From assembly GCA_914767715.1 (NCBI GenBank), contig OU612069.1, forward strand, positions 15,623,387 to 15,687,386: a DNA stretch of 64,000 nucleotides, written 5' to 3'. A program made the position numbers and the translations under genes. Below, one piece after another: positions 13,401-19,719 of the stretch. Below the pieces are notes generated by a model, which was given only the letters and a program-made list of their open reading frames with translations, did no database searches and had not been told where the DNA came from. This stretch comes from Membranipora membranacea. Its lineage: Eukaryota > Bryozoa > Gymnolaemata > Cheilostomatida > Membraniporidae. The first letter of the stretch is position 1. The number at the start of each line of letters is the position of its first letter.

Positions 13401-16400
13401 ACTGATTGATATGCAGGTACATCAATTATAACATTAAACCAACCAGGTCTGGAGACACAGAAAAAGTGAGCTCTCGTATTTTCACATGACTCCTTGTTAC
13501 CATCATACGGAAAATTGTTCATATCTTTTAGAATACACTTTTCATCTGTAACAGAAAAGTTCATAACCTCATAATCAGTATAGCTGAGCTGAAAGTCATT
13601 AGATTAATTTAATCCCCAGACTCTTAACGCATATTGTTTGATATCATGTGTGAACTTCAACACCACACCACGCGCTTAAGGGAAGATTTGTCAAAACATA
13701 AATGTAAGATTACCGGAAGACATTCGGGAGGGTCTTTAAATTAAAGCCATAACAGCTATGCGATTGCTCACTCTGTGATATCACCTATATTGTCATCAGC
13801 CAAAAATGGGGACTTCATATCTTCCTCGTCTTATTTTTTAGACTTCTCAACAAAATTCATCGGTTCCTACCTGACTGACTAGATTTTCTTGCCCAATACC
13901 TGTAGGAATTCTGCATCTGCTCTGGTAAGACACTGCATAATAACAAAACATTATATAGTTAGTAAGAGTATGAATATAGATTCAGCTCAATAGGAAAATT
14001 TAAATATCTGTGTGCGTATATATTTATTGTAAATTTCTGAAAAAAGTGTCATAGAAGTTGAGGATAATAACATGAGTGACACTTTCATCATGATGCCATC
14101 TCAAGTATATATAGCTGTAAAAGTGATCGAGTTCTTGAGGCACGGGTAAATTAAATTGAATTTATGGCCGGTCTTAATCAGTTAAAAAGAGAAAACATCA
14201 GTAAATAACCAAGCCAGCAATATACCCTTAGTAGTTCTGTTTGATGGCATAGGGGAATGATATTTAGACTTTAAAAAAATGAATTGGGAACGCTGTATCC
14301 AATATGTAATTCATGAACAGTCCTGTCTGCAGCTTTTAATTGCTTATTGTGTTGTACTTTCATAATCATTTTAAATTCAAATTCGTAATCAAATTTTTCG
14401 AAGAATCGAGCTGGTGTTATAAGAGTTCTAATTTGTTGACCGCAGTCGGAAAATTACTGATTGACTCATTTGAATGATTGTTAAAATCACAAAACCAGGC
14501 GAAAACCTTCAATCATGATACATAGGAATCATTTGGCAAAAAAATTTCTGCCAGTAGAGCAGCATGAATGCATTATTAGAGGTATCCTGTGATGAGACCT
14601 TGTCATTGATCACCGGTTCAAATTAAAATAAGAGTGAAACTTACCCTAGTGAGTTGAATAAATCATCTGGTGCCATGTACAGAGTTAGACCCATACTCTC
14701 ACAATACTCAACTGCACCATTCCATGTTTCTTTGGAAGGGTAGAGAACCAGTTCATCTGAGTTATAAGTTAGTTCGTAGGCTGAAAATATAGAGCAAAGA
14801 TGCAAGATTACTCAAAGTTGTTATACGGCGTTCCAACCTCCGAGGATTCAAAAGTAGCTTGAAGCTCAATTGACTGTTATTTCCCTGTATAAGTTCTGAT
14901 GTTCAACCATCATTGTTGTGAAGTCCAAGTTTTTTTCTGAATAATATGTCCTATGTTGGTTATCTCAACTGAGCTTCTATACTAATGATGTATTACTAAT
15001 AAATCGTATATCATTTACAATGTGCTCAATTATGCTAATTTAATGGTGAGTTTAAATTAGATTTAACATTCAAACTTGTGAGTATTGTCATCTCAATAGC
15101 ATCAACATACGCTTGCAAAGAGAAGTCATCTGGAGACAGAGCATTGGATCGAAGGGATGGCATCCAGTATTTGTCATCCCAGCAGCACTCCAATATGCTT
15201 TTCTAAACATTGGGTTGAAGCTGTTTGTGTCACATTTTTCTGTGTGGCATTTTCCTGTACCATATGAGCACTCCTGATATACACTGCAGTCTGTGTTGTT
15301 GTCATAGAGCATATCAATGAACCTGTAGTTTGTTCCAACAGGGGCAACGCCCCCACAGACTGTGTCGGCCACACCTGTAAGTTTAACTGATTGAAGTACT
15401 TTTTTGTAAATTTGGAATCACCATCATCTTTTGCAAAATAAATAATATAATACATTGCAGTTTTATGAAATAATGAATTTTTTATTAATTGATTCCTCGA
15501 TAAATCAATGTGGTTTGTAATGAGAAGAATTAGATTACCTTGACTGACAGCGTCGGCATATCTCTTTCTTCTTGCGTGTCCTTTGAATAGTTAAAAAAAT
15601 ATTAACAGTAGTTATCGATGATTAATAATGGTTAATTATTCATAGAGCCAGATCATATAACAATAGTATTGAGGCTTTTAGCAAAATCTAATTTGGTTTG
15701 AAGCCTTAGTATGACATGTGCTCATTGCTTTGCTATTGATGAGATTTTGAATAATAACTCAACCTACAACAATCAATTTTATGTCCTACAAAGTTGACCA
15801 TTTTTGATTACCATATTTTATCACACTCTGTACTGTCTCGACCAACCTGCCTCTAGACGGAAATATGAGTCATTGTAGGCACCAAGAAACTCAAGCCTCG
15901 CCTCGCCTCGCCTGCTGATATTTGGGCATGACTCAAAGTAAGAACCAGCTTATCATTCAGTGCTACTGTCAAGTTCTGTTCTTCGCTCGAATATGTGGTC
16001 AGCATTTTATTCCAAACAGTCGGTGTGTAGTGAGCTGAAATAATCAAACCCTCTTTATATGTCTTGTAAATTTTGCTTGATCCCCTGAGAACTGAACATC
16101 AGTTTTTTTTGTCACACTCATTGACTGTTTATAAAGTATTTTTCAATATTACGTTGATCTTTGATTTCAAAGCAGACATGCTATCAAAATGGTAGTTTCT
16201 GTAACCCATTTGAAACGAACAAGCAGGCAATTAATCCTATATAATATGAATGCGAGAATGTGATGGATTGAATAAGTAATAGATAAATGCAATATTATGG
16301 AGAAAAGTCATGTTTGAATAGCGTTAGCACCATACTAGATAAATTTTTTTATGATTATTTGGTCTTTGCTAAAGCTCCTTAATTGCATCTCGAAAATTTT

Positions 16401-18020
16401 TTGGGGAACACCTTATCATCAACCCTTCAAATGAGTGAAACTTGTTTTCTTTTACCAATTTTGATTTCAATCATTGATTTTTATCACACAGTTGATACCA
16501 TATTCGAATACATACACCCTTACCGTTCTCCCATTTGTAATTGTCTGTAGTGACGAATACTTGATTCACACTGACTGACACTTCTAACTGTATGAGTCGT
16601 TGGTCATTGATGATCACATACAGAAGCATCGGGGAGACATCCGACGAGTTATCAATACTGAACCAGACCTCAAGAGAAAAAGATTCAACTCCTTCAGGTA
16701 TCTGAGCATTCAGAGGTGTGTCTGAGTCTTCAAGAATAGTTATTTCCAGTGGTACTGAAAAAAAAGAACATAATGAATAATTCATCGAAGCCCATGTGAA
16801 TAATGGTCACTAGCCTTTTAAGGGCATCTACAGCATAAAAAAGTGGATTCAAGCATGGTAATATTTCTGCGTCCTATTGGCAAAAATAACATAACATAAC
16901 ATATTTTCAGACAAATCGGTTCTCTCCTTGTCATACTCGTTGTACAGCGATTTGGCATCATCATAAGGCACATATATACATACTTGCATTCCTATCATCC
17001 ATAGATATTCCCCTGATGTACAAGACACATATACTATAAACAAAAACAATAAACATCTTTGGTCCCTGACTATGCTGAGTGCTGCACTTTTTTATTTGCT
17101 CACCAGACACTATAGCTGTCCATGACTCATCTATTCCATTGTCGAATAACATCTTTGCAATGAATTGGTTCTCTGTTTCATCTGATATGTAGAGAAGTTG
17201 TGCTCCCATTGCAGAACAGGCACTAGAAGCCTGAGTCTTATTTATGATAGATGTCAGAACTTTGTAGCAGTAAGATTCATATCCTTGCCAACTGGAGTAA
17301 CAGTTTTTTATTTCTATAAAAAGGTACACACATCTCAATTTCAAACTGTGATACACTGCCACAATTTTTGAATGGGTGTTCATTTTTCTCATAGAATGTT
17401 CTATAATTTTATTTGATAACATGATTGGTGCTTTGAAGTAGAACAGTTTGATGTTAAGAGCCAAATATACTCAATTTCAATGAGGGCCTACCAGGAGGCA
17501 GCCTTTTCCCTCACTGATGACTCACCATCTGTCTGTAGTGTTGTTGACGGGAGGGTCACCTTATCTTGTGGATTATCTGTGATTATTACATTCTCTTCAT
17601 CCTCAACAGGGCAGGTCATATTGAAATTGTATAAGAGAGTCTGAGGTGTGGATAGTCTCTCAGTCACATTCTTTGAACTATCAGTAATATTTCTATTTGA
17701 AGACCCTAGCAAAAAAAGATAGACAATGACAGAACTTTACCCGGACACCGACGCATTATAAATTGATACTTTTCTGAAATTCTGGCAAGTCTCTTTAACT
17801 TAGGAATGCCTCATTGCCACACTCTTACCTTTACAAATATTTTAAAGAGGAATAGAGGAATCATAAAATCTCTTTTTCCCTTTGAAAGTATAAAATGACT
17901 TCAGGGAATCCTCACAGAAGCGTCACCTAAGCAGAGAAATCGGGAATCACTGTTTATTAACATACCTGACACCAATCCAATGATAGATAACAGCAAAAGG
18001 ATCTGATAGATTATCTCCAT
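1229..18020 (-). CDS. Multi-domain transmembrane C-type-lectin-like receptor gene (27 coding exons)
   Basis: I assembled this gene from GT/AG junctions with matching phases. Coding exons: 18020-17966, 17705-17526, 17313-16984, 16754-16524, 16034-15847, 15580-15539, 15374-15111, 14780-14645, 13932-13871, 13545-13360, 10977-10821, 10575-10499, 9688-9590, 9358-9202, 9004-8934, 8616-8410, 7981-7849, 7357-7239, 6370-6260, 5449-5299, 5058-4883, 4715-4611, 3990-3094, 2907-2749, 2613-2398, 2010-1907, 1441-1229. The order is signal peptide, CTLD, LamG-like, basic site, chitin-binding-like, CTLDs 2-6, mucin, two CTLD half-modules, TM helix and basic tail. This implies a cell-surface type I receptor or adhesion/immune-type protein. 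No EPN, QPD or clear WND sugar-binding triplet is visible, so calcium-dependent sugar binding is not predicted. The length sums to a multiple of three (about 1606 codons) only if the 5-bp excess in exon 5 is discounted. The CTLD assignment is firm; the exact exon set and the exon-3 boundaries are inferred. No known ortholog is recognised. Confidence 0.8.
1907..2010 (-). CDS. Lectin-receptor exon 26: juxtamembrane stalk
   Basis: The exon (104 nt, phase 1 to 0) encodes REYIPSGREREGKTEPVV and HPAVEGPVAVIA. It is a short charged stalk whose last residues begin the transmembrane segment. This is the only junction that leaves phase 1-1 outside the CTLD cassettes. Confidence 0.68.
2398..2613 (-). 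CDS. Lectin-receptor exon 25: second orphan CTLD-C-half-like exon
   Basis: This 216-nt phase 1-1 exon has a polar, acidic start (QDSSFYSESGHS, NKDKENESTQ). It then has TSYTCPMDFDMEVVHNCD and EGIVCKG, with spacing C-x11-C-x9-C. It ends in the same VCKG/GTT as exon 24, suggesting a duplicated and diverged CTLD C-terminal exon. Confidence 0.74.
2749..2907 (-). CDS. Lectin-receptor exon 24: orphan CTLD C-terminal half
   Basis: This 159-nt phase 1-1 exon reads YIYTTKDGQEKASEY, then GECIFIKKASGEWSTDDC and KQAVCKG. It is a well-kept C-terminal CTLD half (C-x14-C-x7-C, W-S-T-D-D-C at the WND site). No N-terminal CTLD exon lies directly upstream; the mucin exon does. Confidence 0.8.
3094..3990 (-). 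CDS. Lectin-receptor exon 23: 299-codon mucin-like exon with ERKKR site
   Basis: This single 897-nt phase 1-1 exon is rich in Ser, Thr, Gln and Asn, with imperfect repeats of roughly 9-10 residues around S-x-x-Q-S-T (for example NQSTASKSQSITSATSDIQS) and many N-x-S/T sequons. It should form an extended, heavily O-glycosylated stalk. The last 80 or so codons are different: FEGEIGGIVMRNMDNAERKK is followed by RETLDWYNSEHPYVIL. ERKKR is a basic cleavage motif and could release the lectin head. The donor is AAAG/GTGATC. The plus strand is also largely open here, but its frame has no coding features. Confidence 0.8.
4238..4517. repeat. 10-bp minisatellite (CCAACTCTTA)n in an intron
   Basis: Tandem copies of a 10-bp unit read CAACTCTTAC on the plus strand. 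They are near-perfect from about 4350 to 4515 and degenerate towards 4238. The array lies in the intron between receptor exons 22 and 23. Confidence 0.9.
4611..4715 (-). CDS. Lectin-receptor exon 22: CTLD6, C-terminal part
   Basis: The exon (105 nt, phase 1-1) encodes CVTVRLKQEYIVSESRCKRP and NFVCVTRNDTEAT, the terminal CTLD cysteines with C-x15-C-x6-C spacing. It closes the sixth CTLD before the mucin exon. Confidence 0.78.
4883..5058 (-). CDS. Lectin-receptor exon 21: CTLD6 middle part, Ser/Thr linker and RRKK site
   Basis: The exon (176 nt, phase 2 to 1) starts SQKLDFGIRPKFWQSRF (middle CTLD strand), then runs into TATPSETTQPTSTTESQQ and ends AANYRRKK at an AAAA/GTGAGG donor. An O-glycosylatable insert and a basic tetrapeptide therefore lie inside a CTLD, before its C-terminal exon. 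The other open frame over this stretch has no such composition and the wrong phase. Confidence 0.68.
5299..5449 (-). CDS. Lectin-receptor exon 20: CTLD6, N-terminal part
   Basis: The exon (151 nt, phase 1 to 2) encodes SWLEQGEDSNMYTILNLKL and YNDASSMCLGEGENMW, matching the N-terminal exon of the other cassettes. The donor ATCAAT/GTATGA is weaker than its neighbours but is the one that gives phase 2. Confidence 0.7.
5700..5835. repeat. Degenerate short tandem repeat (CCGACTCTAT-type)
   Basis: Three to four diverged units of roughly 40 bp share GCCGACTCTATCT and GGGAATATACCGA. They lie in the intron between exons 19 and 20, just before a G homopolymer and a second minisatellite. Confidence 0.55.
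5850..6145. repeat. 54-57-bp minisatellite in an intron
   Basis: About five units share GGGAGGGGAGGGATAT, then TATTTATCTGGCAAGACAAT. Successive GGATAT positions are near 5926, 5979, 6034 and 6091. The array lies in the intron between receptor exons 19 and 20. Confidence 0.75.
6260..6370 (-). CDS. Lectin-receptor exon 19: CTLD5, C-terminal part
   Basis: The exon (111 nt, phase 1-1) encodes LLCVGLLEGKTDWYMLDCD and ANYICEYS, with C-x14-C-x7-C spacing exactly as in canonical CTLDs. W-Y-M-L-D-C replaces the WND-x-C motif. The donor is TCAA/GTGAGT. Confidence 0.84.
7005..7135. repeat. Intronic paralogous segment (copy 1)
   Basis: This segment contains CCATGCCAAGAAGAG, then GCATACATTGGTCC and TGTAGTCATGAGAT. 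It matches the segment at 8175-8310 in order and orientation. Both lie in receptor introns flanking CTLD exons, so they look like remnants of cassette duplication. Confidence 0.6.
7239..7357 (-). CDS. Lectin-receptor exon 18: CTLD5, middle part with canonical WIGL
   Basis: The exon (119 nt, phase 2 to 1) encodes NSIAHMWIGLHYNQTTQTLV and GTKIPDYYQSIF. It is the only cassette with a textbook W-I-G-L core and a residual long-loop region. No EPN or QPD triplet follows. Confidence 0.84.
7849..7981 (-). CDS. Lectin-receptor exon 17: CTLD5, N-terminal part
   Basis: The exon (133 nt, phase 1 to 2) encodes ETQSWQSAVVACQEQSDGD and VSFWYPKSVMSSLI, the helix-1 and first-cysteine region. It lacks the extra N-terminal strand seen in CTLD3 and CTLD4. 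The donor is AAG/GTATC. Confidence 0.8.
8040..8136. mobile_element. Small imperfect hairpin (possible MITE)
   Basis: Two arms of about 35 bp face each other across roughly 15 bp: TCTGCGCATTATGATGTCAC on the left, and TGTGACAAAATAATGCAGAG closing on the right. It lies in the intron between exons 16 and 17. It is too small to prove mobility and has no clear target duplication. Confidence 0.45.
8175..8310. repeat. Intronic paralogous segment (copy 2)
   Basis: This segment contains CCATGCCAAGTAGAG, then ACATGCATTGGTC and TGGTAGTCTTTGATG. It is parallel to the 7005-7135 segment and lies in the intron between exons 16 and 17. Confidence 0.6.
8410..8616 (-). CDS. Lectin-receptor exon 16: CTLD4 C-terminal part plus Thr/Ser linker
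   Basis: This 207-nt phase 1-1 exon begins CWVHNVMEQEN, carries TECSYTATLLCVSS (terminal CTLD cysteines), and then extends into a threonine/serine-rich stalk (ETTAESSEINSTVTSQ). The linker is absent from the CTLD3 and CTLD5 equivalents. Confidence 0.78.
8934..9004 (-). CDS. Lectin-receptor exon 15: CTLD4, middle part
   Basis: The exon (71 nt, phase 2 to 1) encodes VIQLERDNLYAHYIWVKVDL. The I-W-V motif is the equivalent of WIGL. It ends ATG/GTAAGT. Confidence 0.77.
9202..9358 (-). CDS. Lectin-receptor exon 14: CTLD4, N-terminal part
   Basis: The exon (157 nt, phase 1 to 2) encodes AFFIQVPQSGLNVSLTYI and TASDAWKHCANSGMELYQP, the first strand and helix-1 cysteine of a CTLD. Its length is identical to the CTLD3 counterpart, consistent with cassette duplication. 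Confidence 0.8.
9590..9688 (-). CDS. Lectin-receptor exon 13: CTLD3, C-terminal part
   Basis: The exon (99 nt, phase 1-1) encodes CSLLDFETQ, TDCSYVNKSSVFCDV and SPKG. Its three cysteines are in CTLD C-terminal spacing. The WND position has no Trp or Asn-Asp, so a canonical calcium site is absent. Confidence 0.78.
10499..10575 (-). CDS. Lectin-receptor exon 12: CTLD3, middle part
   Basis: The exon (77 nt, phase 2 to 1) encodes FMESYLENYNADSTWTTIDL. S-T-W-T-T-I takes the position of the CTLD WIGL motif. The acceptor ATTAG and donor CAT/GTAAGT are both good. Confidence 0.78.
10821..10977 (-). CDS. Lectin-receptor exon 11: CTLD3, N-terminal part
   Basis: The exon (157 nt, phase 1 to 2) encodes VAHISIPIPGTPHLSLVF and TAQEAIARCNSSHLSMYQ, the first strand, helix 1 and first cysteine of a CTLD. 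It has the same length and phases as the equivalent exon of CTLD4. Confidence 0.8.
11538..13358. mobile_element. 1.8-kb element with about 560-bp inverted terminal arms
   Basis: The left arm (about 11538-12110) and right arm (about 12795-13358) are inverted copies, roughly 80-90% identical by eye. The outer ends share ATAGAGTTATTATATACTCT and GACGCGACGCAATCTGGTTG; deeper in are AGGTATTTTCACTTGCAGCC and ACTCATATGTTA. The 700-bp centre has no transposase-like frame. This fits a foldback or non-autonomous long-TIR DNA transposon, or an inverted duplication. It fills most of the receptor intron between exons 10 and 11, and its right end touches the exon 10 splice donor. Confidence 0.75.
13360..13545 (-). 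CDS. Lectin-receptor exon 10: CTLD2 C-terminal part plus linker
   Basis: The exon begins DEKCILKDMNN and runs through KESCENTRAHFFC, giving the three terminal CTLD cysteines. It then continues VIIDVPAYQSVSQFIEIQEL, similar to the strand that opens other CTLD exons. It ends CCAG/GTACATG (186 nt, phase 1-1). A weaker donor at 13443 (CTG/GTTGG) would give a 102-nt exon in the same phase. The donor lies at the edge of the inverted-repeat element in the next intron. Confidence 0.72.
13871..13932 (-). CDS. Lectin-receptor exon 9: CTLD2, middle part
   Basis: This short 62-nt exon (phase 2 to 1) encodes LPEQMQNSYRYWARKSSQS. The Y-x-W corresponds to the W of the CTLD WIGL region. An internal GTATTGG could act as an earlier donor but would break the phase. 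The TCAG/GTAGG donor fits. Confidence 0.7.
13982..14644. other. Intron, nothing further seen
   Basis: This is intronic AT-rich sequence between receptor exons 8 and 9, with no additional exon, RNA or repeat that I can support. Confidence 0.45.
14645..14780 (-). CDS. Lectin-receptor exon 8: CTLD2, N-terminal part
   Basis: The exon (136 nt, phase 1 to 2) encodes ETWNGAVEYCESMGLTLYM and PDDLFNSL, the helix-1/first-cysteine region of a CTLD. It opens the first of the three-exon CTLD cassettes. The donor is AGG/GTAAGT. Confidence 0.8.
15111..15374 (-). CDS. Lectin-receptor exon 7: cysteine-rich chitin-binding-type-2-like module
   Basis: This 264-nt phase 1-1 exon includes DTVCGG, DNNTDCSVYQECSYG, EKCDTNSFNP and NTGCHPFDPMLC. 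The D-C-x2-Y-x2-C core followed by C and an aromatic F-N-P is the signature of peritrophin/ChtBD2 domains, which bind chitin-like polymers. The first cysteine spacing is somewhat long, so the domain is degenerate or a relative. It ends TGCAAGC/GTATGT. Confidence 0.62.
15539..15580 (-). CDS. Lectin-receptor exon 6: 14-codon exon with RRKR cleavage site
   Basis: This 42-nt phase 1-1 micro-exon reads GHARRKRYADAVSQ. RRKR matches the R-x-K/R-R furin consensus, with a short acceptable P1' region. It sits exactly between the LamG-like domain and the chitin-binding-like module, so cleavage would separate the two halves of the ectodomain. Confidence 0.68.
15847..16034 (-). CDS. Lectin-receptor exon 5: LamG-like second half, frameshifted by a 5-bp repeat
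   Basis: The exon encodes TVWNKMLTTYSSEEQNLTVALND and then, in another frame, LEFLGAYNDSYFRLEA; both parts are typical of the second half of a LamG jelly roll. It is 188 nt, while every neighbouring module exon is a multiple of three. Between the two frames lie three GGCGA units (plus strand CCTCG, about 15899-15916). Dropping one unit gives 183 nt, the expected phase 1-1, and one continuous frame. It may be a null allele, a somatic or assembly slippage error, or an exon that is skipped; skipping would keep the frame. Confidence 0.65.
16524..16754 (-). CDS. Lectin-receptor exon 4: LamG/concanavalin-like fold, first half
   Basis: This 231-nt phase 1-1 exon encodes alternating hydrophobic strands around ESFSLEVWFSIDNSSD, MLLYVIINDQRLIQLEVSVS and NQVFVTTDNYKW. 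The pattern resembles laminin-G/concanavalin A-like jelly rolls. With exon 5 it forms one domain between CTLD1 and the RRKR site. The fold is assigned by pattern only. Confidence 0.68.
16984..17313 (-). CDS. Lectin-receptor exon 3: first CTLD
   Basis: The N-terminal half is a clear C-type lectin fold: WQGYESYCYK, SSACSAMGAQLLYIS (the helix-2 cysteine), ENQFIAKM and DESWTAIVSG. I take it as one 330-nt phase 1-1 exon ending at GCAA/GTATGT. The last third (C-V-L-Y-I and S-M-D-D-R-N) lines up with a CTLD C-terminal half in which the middle cysteine is Arg and the final cysteine falls beyond the donor. Alternatively the exon ends at 17104 (TCTG/GTGAGC), with a 70-nt intron to an acceptor at 17034; that route reaches TGA at 16849-16851. 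The N-half is sure and the 3' limit is uncertain. Confidence 0.65.
17526..17705 (-). CDS. Lectin-receptor exon 2: N-glycosylated Ser/Thr linker
   Basis: This phase 1-1 exon (180 nt) starts after a CTAG acceptor with SSNRNITDSSKNVTERLS and continues through NMTCPVEDEEN to a GTGAGT donor. It has several N-x-S/T sequons and one cysteine but no recognised fold. It separates the signal peptide from the first CTLD. Confidence 0.75.
17966..18020 (-). CDS. Lectin-receptor exon 1: start codon and signal peptide
   Basis: The exon begins with MEIIYQILLLLSIIGLVSG, a typical hydrophobic signal peptide with a small-residue cleavage region. The start context is GCAATGG (purine at -3, G at +4). It ends in phase 1 at a CAG/GTATG donor. 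This start is preferred because it is the only ATG giving a secretory leader in frame with the following exon. A two-codon uORF lies just upstream. Confidence 0.82.
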
Positions 18021-18041
18021 TGCTGCTTTCTATCTTCAGGA

Positions 18042-18050
18042 TTAAAACAT
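18042..18050 (-). promoter_or_regulatory. Minimal upstream ORF (ATG-TTT-TAA)
   Basis: A two-codon open reading frame with its own ATG lies 21 nt upstream of the receptor start codon. If it falls in the 5' leader it could damp translation. The transcription start is not visible, so its presence in the mRNA is an inference. Confidence 0.35.
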
Positions 18051-18139
18051 TTTTCTTTTCCGTTGTCTGCCTCGAGCAGTAATTATCGGGCCTGTGATAA
18101 GAAGTGTGTTTTATTTTTTTAATATATTTGCTTTCCATT

Positions 18140-18600
18140 TGATGGATTTAATGTAATGTTATTTTGGGACTATTTATTATTTATGGGTGACTGAAGACAC
18201 TATCACAAATTTGCATGACTATAAATGATATAATATTTTGTTAATCAACATCGTCAACTCTTCGCCTAAAGGTAAACATCGATTTCAATTACCTATTTTT
18301 GTCTCCAATAATATGACAGTTTATCTTGTACATAGAATGAATCAATTATTCAGTTGAAATTTGATGCTTTATCAATACTGCAAGCAGACAGGTATCCTAT
18401 TCTTTGATAACATTGACTTGGGTACTGTTGTGAATAATAATGCCAGGGTTGGTTTTAGCTGAAATTAATTTTCTCCCTCTAATTTTGTATCAGTGAAATA
18501 ATCCGCTACATACAAAAAAACATTCTTTTTTCATCACAAGCCAATAGTATACTATAGTTGATTCACATTTAATATGTTCGGAGAGATATTATGAGACATT
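18140..18600. other. Presumed upstream region of the receptor gene, no element recognised
   Basis: This AT-rich sequence upstream of the receptor start codon has no CpG-rich island or clear TATA/initiator pair that I can defend. The promoter may lie here or beyond an untranslated exon. Confidence 0.35.
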
Positions 18601-19010
18601 TGGCGCTCCGCACCTGTGTCTTGTGTTAACAAGTGACAGGCGTTACATTGCCTACATCACAGAGGGGATCTCTAGCTTTCAAATGTGACCCTCCCATTTG
18701 TGATGATCCTGGGCAGGAAGCAATATTCTACTCTGGTGTTGAGCTGGTATTCTGCTATGCTCCTGGCATGCTTGATCTTCCTCTGCAGGCTTTCAAGGGA
18801 GCCCTAGCGGCTCACCTTTGGGATGAATTGTCGACTCCAGCTTCGTGTGGGGGGGGGGGGCTTGATCTGAGGTCGCCGGACTTCTGAACAGGATTGCCTC
18901 AACTCTTGTGCTGGACTTTCTGGCGTTCCTTTTATTTTTACTGTTTTCCTTTTCAGTCCTACCTACTAAATTTTATATGCTAAGCCAATAAACAGATACA
19001 AAAAACCCAA
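18600..19010 (+). mobile_element. GC-rich insertion ending in a poly(A) signal (possible retrocopy or retroelement 3' end)
   Basis: The base composition is near 50% GC against about 36% around it. An 84-codon frame (18633-18887, plus strand, including AFKGALAAHLWDELSTPASC) ends at TGA, followed by AATAAA at about 18987 and a short A run. This layout resembles the 3' end of a reverse-transcribed mRNA or retroelement. I do not recognise the protein. A C homopolymer follows at 19037-19048. Confidence 0.4.
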
Positions 19011-19719
19011 CCTGGGGGTTGGGGCACTGGAAGCCCCCCCCCCCTTCAACAGAGTTTGGCGCAGAGCCCTGTTTGTCGAAACCTAGAGACCAATTTAGGG
19101 CCGTGGTAATTAAATTGACTAGATTTTGGAAGAGAATCAAACAGTCAACCTAAATATGCAGCATGGCAACTGTCAGCGCTGCAATTTTTATTGAATAATT
19201 TAGGCAGACATGAGCTGTTCTTGCTCCTTACCAATTGATATTATGTGTAATGGATCACATCACTGTGGTCATTTTTTGTGTTAAATACTTAATGGTTTCA
19301 GTGTTACAAAATGAATTATAAGCAAGTGGTGGAGATCAGCAAGTCATCTGTTAGCATCATTGAAAAAAATTGTTATCAGTTTATGGTAAACAAGAAATGA
19401 TGATGACACTTGTTTAATATGAAAATTAATCTGTATTACTCAGATAGATTTTTGTGATTATCCTTTCCTACTATTATAATTCGATACTTACACTAGTTTG
19501 CATAATATTCAGGCAAGCGACATTTGATTGGCAAGTATAATGCTTATTGAATGGGGAGAATCTACACCTTGTAAGCCTTGAGGAATTATCTTTTATTCAA
19601 ATAAGTCAATACGACGCACTGAGGCATGATTTACTTGGGAAAAACTATTTTATTAAGTCTACTGATTCACTTTTGTGTTACTCTGGTTGCGTGGTCATCA
19701 TAGAACTTGAGTCAACCAA

